A DNA stretch of 41,972 nt, taken from NCBI RefSeq assembly GCF_008923365.1, contig NZ_WBMR01000071.1:1-41972 (forward strand), given 5' to 3'. Shown here piece by piece: positions 39,201 to 41,972 of this stretch (position 1 is the stretch's first letter; each line of letters begins with the position of its first letter). The notes beneath the pieces were generated by a model. That model ran no database searches. It was not told the DNA's origin and was given only the letters and a program-made list of their open reading frames with translations. Source of the stretch: Actinomadura montaniterrae (lineage in GTDB: Bacteria > Actinomycetota > Actinomycetes > Streptosporangiales > Streptosporangiaceae). Made by a program: the position numbers and the translations under genes.

Positions 39201-40000
39201 ACGCGGTCATCATGCCCGTCGCCGACGGCTGGACCATCGCCAAGCGCAACGCCCTGAAGATCCGCCGGTCGCCGGACATGCTCGGCGGCGTGGTCATGCT
39301 CCCGGTCGTGCTGGTGCTGCTGTTCGCCTACGTCTTCGGCAGCGCCATCCACGTGCCGGGGATGCCGTACCGGGAGTTCCTGCTGCCCGGCATCTTCGTC
39401 CAGGCGGTGATCATGAGCGCGCAGATCACCGGGTACACCCTCACCCTGGACCTGCGGAAAGGCATCTTCGACCGGTTCCGCTCGCTGCCGATGGCGCCGT
39501 CGGCGGTGCTGATCGGGCAGACGGTCAGCGACCTGCTGATGAACCTGGCCGGGCTGGTCGTGATGGCCGCGGTCGGGCTGGCCGTCGGCTGGCGGGTGCA
39601 CACCTCGCCCGCCGAGGCGGCGCTCGGGTTCGGGCTGCTGATGCTGTTCGCCTACGCGTTCTCGTGGGTCACCGCGACCGTGGCGCTGGCCCTGCGGACG
39701 CCGGAGAGCTTCAACAACATCGCCACGATGGTCTCCTTCCCGCTGGTGTTCGTGTCCAACGCCTTCCTCGACAGCTCCGGGCTGCCCGCGCCGCTGCGCG
39801 TCGTCGCCGAGTGGAACCCCGTCTCGACCTTCACGCAGGCGGCGCGCGAGCTGTTCGGCAACACCAGCTCCGCGCTGAAGACCGCGGACGTCTGGCCCAT
39901 CCGGCACGCCGTGGCGGCGTCGCTGCTCTGGATCGCGGTCCTGCTGGTGGTGTTCGTCCCGCTGGCGACCCGTCTGTACAAGAAGGCCGTCAGCTCCTGA
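39197..40000 (+). CDS. ABC transporter permease, DrrB-like (ABC-2 type)
   Basis: This 267-residue membrane protein has six predicted hydrophobic segments and the ABC-2 signature 'FVSNAFLDSSGLPAPLRVVAEWNPVSTFTQAARELFG' near the C-terminal third, typical of DrrB permeases. It is translationally coupled to the ATPase, forming a two-gene exporter. A hairpin follows at 40006-40022. Confidence 0.93.
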   Translation: MNAVIMPVADGWTIAKRNALKIRRSPDMLGGVVMLPVVLVLLFAYVFGSAIHVPGMPYREFLLPGIFVQAVIMSAQITGYTLTLDLRKGIFDRFRSLPMAPSAVLIGQTVSDLLMNLAGLVVMAAVGLAVGWRVHTSPAEAALGFGLLMLFAYAFSWVTATVALALRTPESFNNIATMVSFPLVFVSNAFLDSSGLPAPLRVVAEWNPVSTFTQAARELFGNTSSALKTADVWPIRHAVAASLLWIAVLLVVFVPLATRLYKKAVSS

Positions 40001-40005
40001 CGGAC

Positions 40006-40022
40006 GCCGCGGCACCCGCGGC
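40006..40022. terminator. Short hairpin after the ABC operon
   Basis: GCCGCGG (40006-40012) and CCGCGGC (40016-40022) form a 7-bp stem with a 3-nt loop just after the permease stop. It could be a weak terminator. Confidence 0.45.
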
Positions 40023-40045
40023 TCTGCGGAAGGCGCGATCGAGCG

Positions 40046-40075
40046 GCGAGCAAGCTAGAGTGCTAGCATGCTCGC
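40046..40075. promoter_or_regulatory. Imperfect 30-bp palindrome over the CopG-like promoter and start
   Basis: The 15-nt half-sites match in 12 of 15 positions (GCGAGCA and GCTAG shared). The palindrome covers the probable -10 TAGAGT (40056-40061) and the ATG at 40068. This is a position typical for autorepression by the ribbon-helix-helix product. Confidence 0.6.
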
Positions 40076-40253
40076 CGTGGGCGACGAGGACGTCAAGCAG
40101 TTCAACGTGTACCTGCCGATCGGGCTGATCAAGCAGGTCAAGCATCGCGCCATCGAGGCGGAGCTGTCGCTGTCGGCGCTGGTCGCGGAGGCGCTGCGCG
40201 CCTACCTCGACGAGAACGGCGGCGGGCGGCGGGCCGGCGAGGAGGAGGACTGA
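40068..40253 (+). CDS. Small ribbon-helix-helix (CopG/Arc-type) protein
   Basis: This 61-residue protein consists almost entirely of one RHH unit: 'EDVKQFNVYLPIGLIKQVKHRAIEAELSLSALVAEALRAYLDENGG'. TAGAGT lies exactly 6 nt before the ATG without a Shine-Dalgarno sequence, so it is probably leaderless. It overlaps its own candidate operator. No toxin gene follows; the next gene is a VOC protein, so it is likely a regulator of that small operon. Confidence 0.85.
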   Translation: MLAVGDEDVKQFNVYLPIGLIKQVKHRAIEAELSLSALVAEALRAYLDENGGGRRAGEEED

Positions 40254-40254
40254 C

Positions 40255-40596
40255 ATGAGCACCGAGGGCTTCGAGGCCGTGTTCCTGGAGACGCACAACT
40301 GGGGGAAGGCGGCCGGGTTCTTCCGGTCGCTGGGGTTCGAGCTGGAGTTCGAGACCGATCACAGCTCGGGTCAGTTCCGCAACGGCGACGGCCCCTACGT
40401 CTTCATCGCCGAGGTCCCCGAGGACCGGGAGCCGCAGGCGCGGATGGTGCTGCGGGTGCCGGACGCGGAGGCGTTCCGTCCCGGCGCGGGCGTGGAGGTG
40501 GTGTCGCCGTTCGAGGACACGCACTACGGGACGCGGGAGATGACCGTCCGGGACCCCGACGGGCGGCTGTGGACGCTGCAGGCCCCGGGCAAGTGA
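40255..40596 (+). CDS. VOC family protein
   Basis: This 113-residue vicinal-oxygen-chelate fold protein has paired beta-alpha-beta-beta-beta modules: 'GFEAVFLETHNWGKAAGFFRSLGFELEFE' and 'YGTREMTVRDPDGRLWTLQAPG'. Such proteins include glyoxalase- and bleomycin-resistance-like binders. Specific metal ligands cannot be assigned with certainty. GAGGAGG precedes the ATG, one base after the RHH stop. The stop overlaps the possible GTG 40593 of the next gene. Confidence 0.88.
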   Translation: MSTEGFEAVFLETHNWGKAAGFFRSLGFELEFETDHSSGQFRNGDGPYVFIAEVPEDREPQARMVLRVPDAEAFRPGAGVEVVSPFEDTHYGTREMTVRDPDGRLWTLQAPGK

Positions 40597-40610
40597 GCGA
40601 GGGGGCCGGT

Positions 40611-41465
40611 GTGAGCGCCGAGGAGAAGGCGGAGCCGGAGCAGACGGCGGTGCGGGTCGCGCTGTGGCGAGCCCTGCACGTCCAGGTGGATGCGCCGCCG
40701 CACGTGATCGAGGACGAGGTCGGGCTGCGGCTAGTCGCGCCCGGTGACGGCTGGCGCCGGCGGCCGGACATGGATCCGGACGGCACCTCCCTGTACCGGG
40801 CGGGGATCGTGGCCCGGGCCCGTTTCGTCGAGGACCTGGTCGCCGAGGAGGCGGCCCGGGGCGTCGGCCAGTACGTCGTCCTGGGCGCCGGGCTGGACAC
40901 CTTCGTCCAGCGCCGCCCGGAGGCGGCCGCCCGCCTGCGGGTGTTCGAGGTGGACCGGCCGGGCCCGCAGGAGTGGAAGCGCCGCAGGCTGGCCGAGCTC
41001 GGGTACGGGGTCCCGGACAGGCTGCGCCTGGTCCCGGTCGACTTCGAGGCGGAGTCGTGGTGGGAGCGGCTGGTCGCGGCCGGGTTCGACCCGGGCGCGC
41101 CGGCGGTGGTGGCCTCGGCGGGGGTGTCGATGTACCTGACCAGGGAGGCGAACGCGGCGACGCTGCGGCTGCTGTCGTCGCTGGCCCCCGGCTCGACGCT
41201 GGTCATGACGTTCCAGCCGCCGCTGGAGCTGATCGATGCGGCCGAGCGCCCGGCGCGGCGGGCCGCCGAGGAGGGCGCCCGCTCGTCGGGGACGCCGTTC
41301 ATCAGCTTCTTCGCGCCACGGGAGATCACGGCGATGGCGCTGGAGGCCGGGTTCGAGCGGGCGCGGCACGTGTCGGCGGCGATGCTGAACGAGCGCTACT
41401 TCGCCGGCCGGGCGGACGGCCTGCGGACCTCCAGCGGGGAGGAACTGCTGGTCGCGGTCACCTGA
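40611..41465 (+). CDS. Class I SAM-dependent methyltransferase, LCMT/TIGR00027-like
   Basis: This 284-residue protein has the PF04072-type motifs: SAM-binding 'YVVLGAGLDTFVQRRP' (about 86-101), 'VFEVDRPGPQEWKRRRL' (about 109-125) and 'VASAGVSMYLTREANAATLRLL'. The methyl acceptor is unknown; related proteins modify carboxyl or hydroxyl groups. GTG 40611 was chosen because GAGGGGG lies about 6 nt upstream; GTG 40593, overlapping the VOC stop, is an alternative. It is the last gene of the RHH-VOC-methyltransferase set. Confidence 0.88.
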   Translation: MSAEEKAEPEQTAVRVALWRALHVQVDAPPHVIEDEVGLRLVAPGDGWRRRPDMDPDGTSLYRAGIVARARFVEDLVAEEAARGVGQYVVLGAGLDTFVQRRPEAAARLRVFEVDRPGPQEWKRRRLAELGYGVPDRLRLVPVDFEAESWWERLVAAGFDPGAPAVVASAGVSMYLTREANAATLRLLSSLAPGSTLVMTFQPPLELIDAAERPARRAAEEGARSSGTPFISFFAPREITAMALEAGFERARHVSAAMLNERYFAGRADGLRTSSGEELLVAVT

Positions 41466-41498
41466 ACGCCCTGCCGGGGGGGCGATGGACGGGTTTGC

Positions 41499-41512
41499 GA
41501 ACCACGTGGTTC
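41499..41512. promoter_or_regulatory. Perfect palindrome GAACCACGTGGTTC
   Basis: A 14-bp perfect palindrome lies 38 bp before the hydrolase start, in the intergenic region. It is a plausible operator, with the regulator not in view. Confidence 0.5.
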
Positions 41513-41549
41513 ACTTGTGGGGAGCGAACCCGTCCCTCCGGAGGCAGTC

Positions 41550-41972
41550 ATGCAGACGTCCGTGCGGCGCGAGAAGATCCGGTTCGACAGCGGCGGCGCG
41601 CGGTGCGCCGCCTGGCACTACCCGAGCGCGAACGGCTCCTGCGTGGTCATGGCCGGCGGGTTCGGGGTGACCAAGGAGCCGGGCACCGACCGGTTCGCGG
41701 AGCGGTTCGCGCGGGCCGGGTTCGGCGTCCTGGCCTTCGACTACCGGCACCTGGGCGAGAGCGGCGGGCAGCCGCGCCAGGTCGCGCGGGTGGGGGAGCA
41801 GCTGGCGGACTGGCGGGCCGCGATCGCCCGCGCGCGGTCGCTGCCCGGCGTGGACCCCCGCGCGGTCGCCGCGTGGGGGTTCTCGCTGTCGGGCGGCCAC
41901 CTGCTGCGCGTCGCGGCGCGCGAGCCCGGCCTCGCGGCGGTGGTCGCGCAGACCCCCGCGGTCGGCGGGTGG
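41550..41972 (+). CDS. Alpha/beta hydrolase, N-terminal part (runs off right edge)
   Basis: The frame starts at ATG 41550 after CGGAGG (about 5 nt) and runs past the window end. The visible 141 residues show the hydrolase order: 'CVVMAGGFGVTKEPGTDRFAERFARAGFGVLAFDYRHLGESGGQPRQ' (oxyanion side) and the nucleophile elbow 'AWGFSLSGGHLLRVA' with the probable Ser in GFSLSG. It resembles actinomycete alpha/beta hydrolases of the dienelactone hydrolase-like group. The catalytic His is beyond the window, so the class cannot be fixed. Confidence 0.88.
   Translation, partial: MQTSVRREKIRFDSGGARCAAWHYPSANGSCVVMAGGFGVTKEPGTDRFAERFARAGFGVLAFDYRHLGESGGQPRQVARVGEQLADWRAAIARARSLPGVDPRAVAAWGFSLSGGHLLRVAAREPGLAAVVAQTPAVGGW

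Overview
The window is very GC-rich DNA with short intergenic gaps, many GTG starts and dense overlapping gene pairs. SCO6745-type, MmyB-type and ECF42-type genes, and start codons placed 6-8 nt after TANNNT-like -10 boxes, point to an actinomycete, probably a filamentous one such as Streptosporangiales/Thermomonosporaceae (Actinomadura-like). That placement is inference. No rRNA, tRNA, CRISPR array, insertion sequence or phage structural gene was seen. It reads as accessory, regulator-rich chromosome.

Layout. 1-1634 (minus): DUF3618 and holin-X-like membrane proteins, then a short-chain dehydrogenase. 1903-5385 (plus): two secreted Asp-box beta-propeller proteins in tandem. 5430-10421 (minus): peptidase E, an HD-Pnk end-healing enzyme overlapping an RNA ligase (a two-gene RNA-repair cassette), an MFS exporter and a Vgb-like propeller. 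10551-12925: monooxygenase and aldo/keto reductase opposite an MmyB-type regulator. 12929-17015 (minus): an ECF42 sigma factor with its DGPF partner, TetR-AhpD, and a thioredoxin-reductase-like flavoprotein. 17095-23515: XRE-cupin, MarR, erythromycin esterase, a double-MerR (TioE-type) regulator, LuxR, an FAD/NAD(P) protein and HxlR. 23585-24362: a methyltransferase gene broken by a 19-bp tandem duplication.

24381-27298 holds a tyrosine recombinase opposite an unrecognised Cys4/coiled-coil protein, with two palindromes between them. 27299-27609 is non-coding and contains a potential four-way-junction structure just before a DUF1062 gene. 28404-29962 is a second DGPF-ECF42 operon. Then come an orphan histidine kinase, TetR-GNAT opposite a TetX-like monooxygenase, a PEBP protein, GntR plus SCO6745-family genes, a ribbon-helix-helix/DUF4097/DrrA-DrrB-like ABC exporter operon, a small RHH/VOC/methyltransferase operon, and the start of an alpha/beta hydrolase at the right edge.

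Common themes: many small redox, resistance or detoxification enzymes, each beside its own one-component regulator, with palindromic operators in the shared promoters. Two ECF42 modules both carry a TGTCGA-N17-CG(A/T)C promoter. Many regulators appear to be transcribed without a leader. The most interesting items are the RNA-repair cassette, the recombinase/coiled-coil pair, the structured region before DUF1062, the paired ECF42 modules, the 50-bp palindrome before the TetR gene, the GTCA operator array, and the slippage-type duplication in the methyltransferase.
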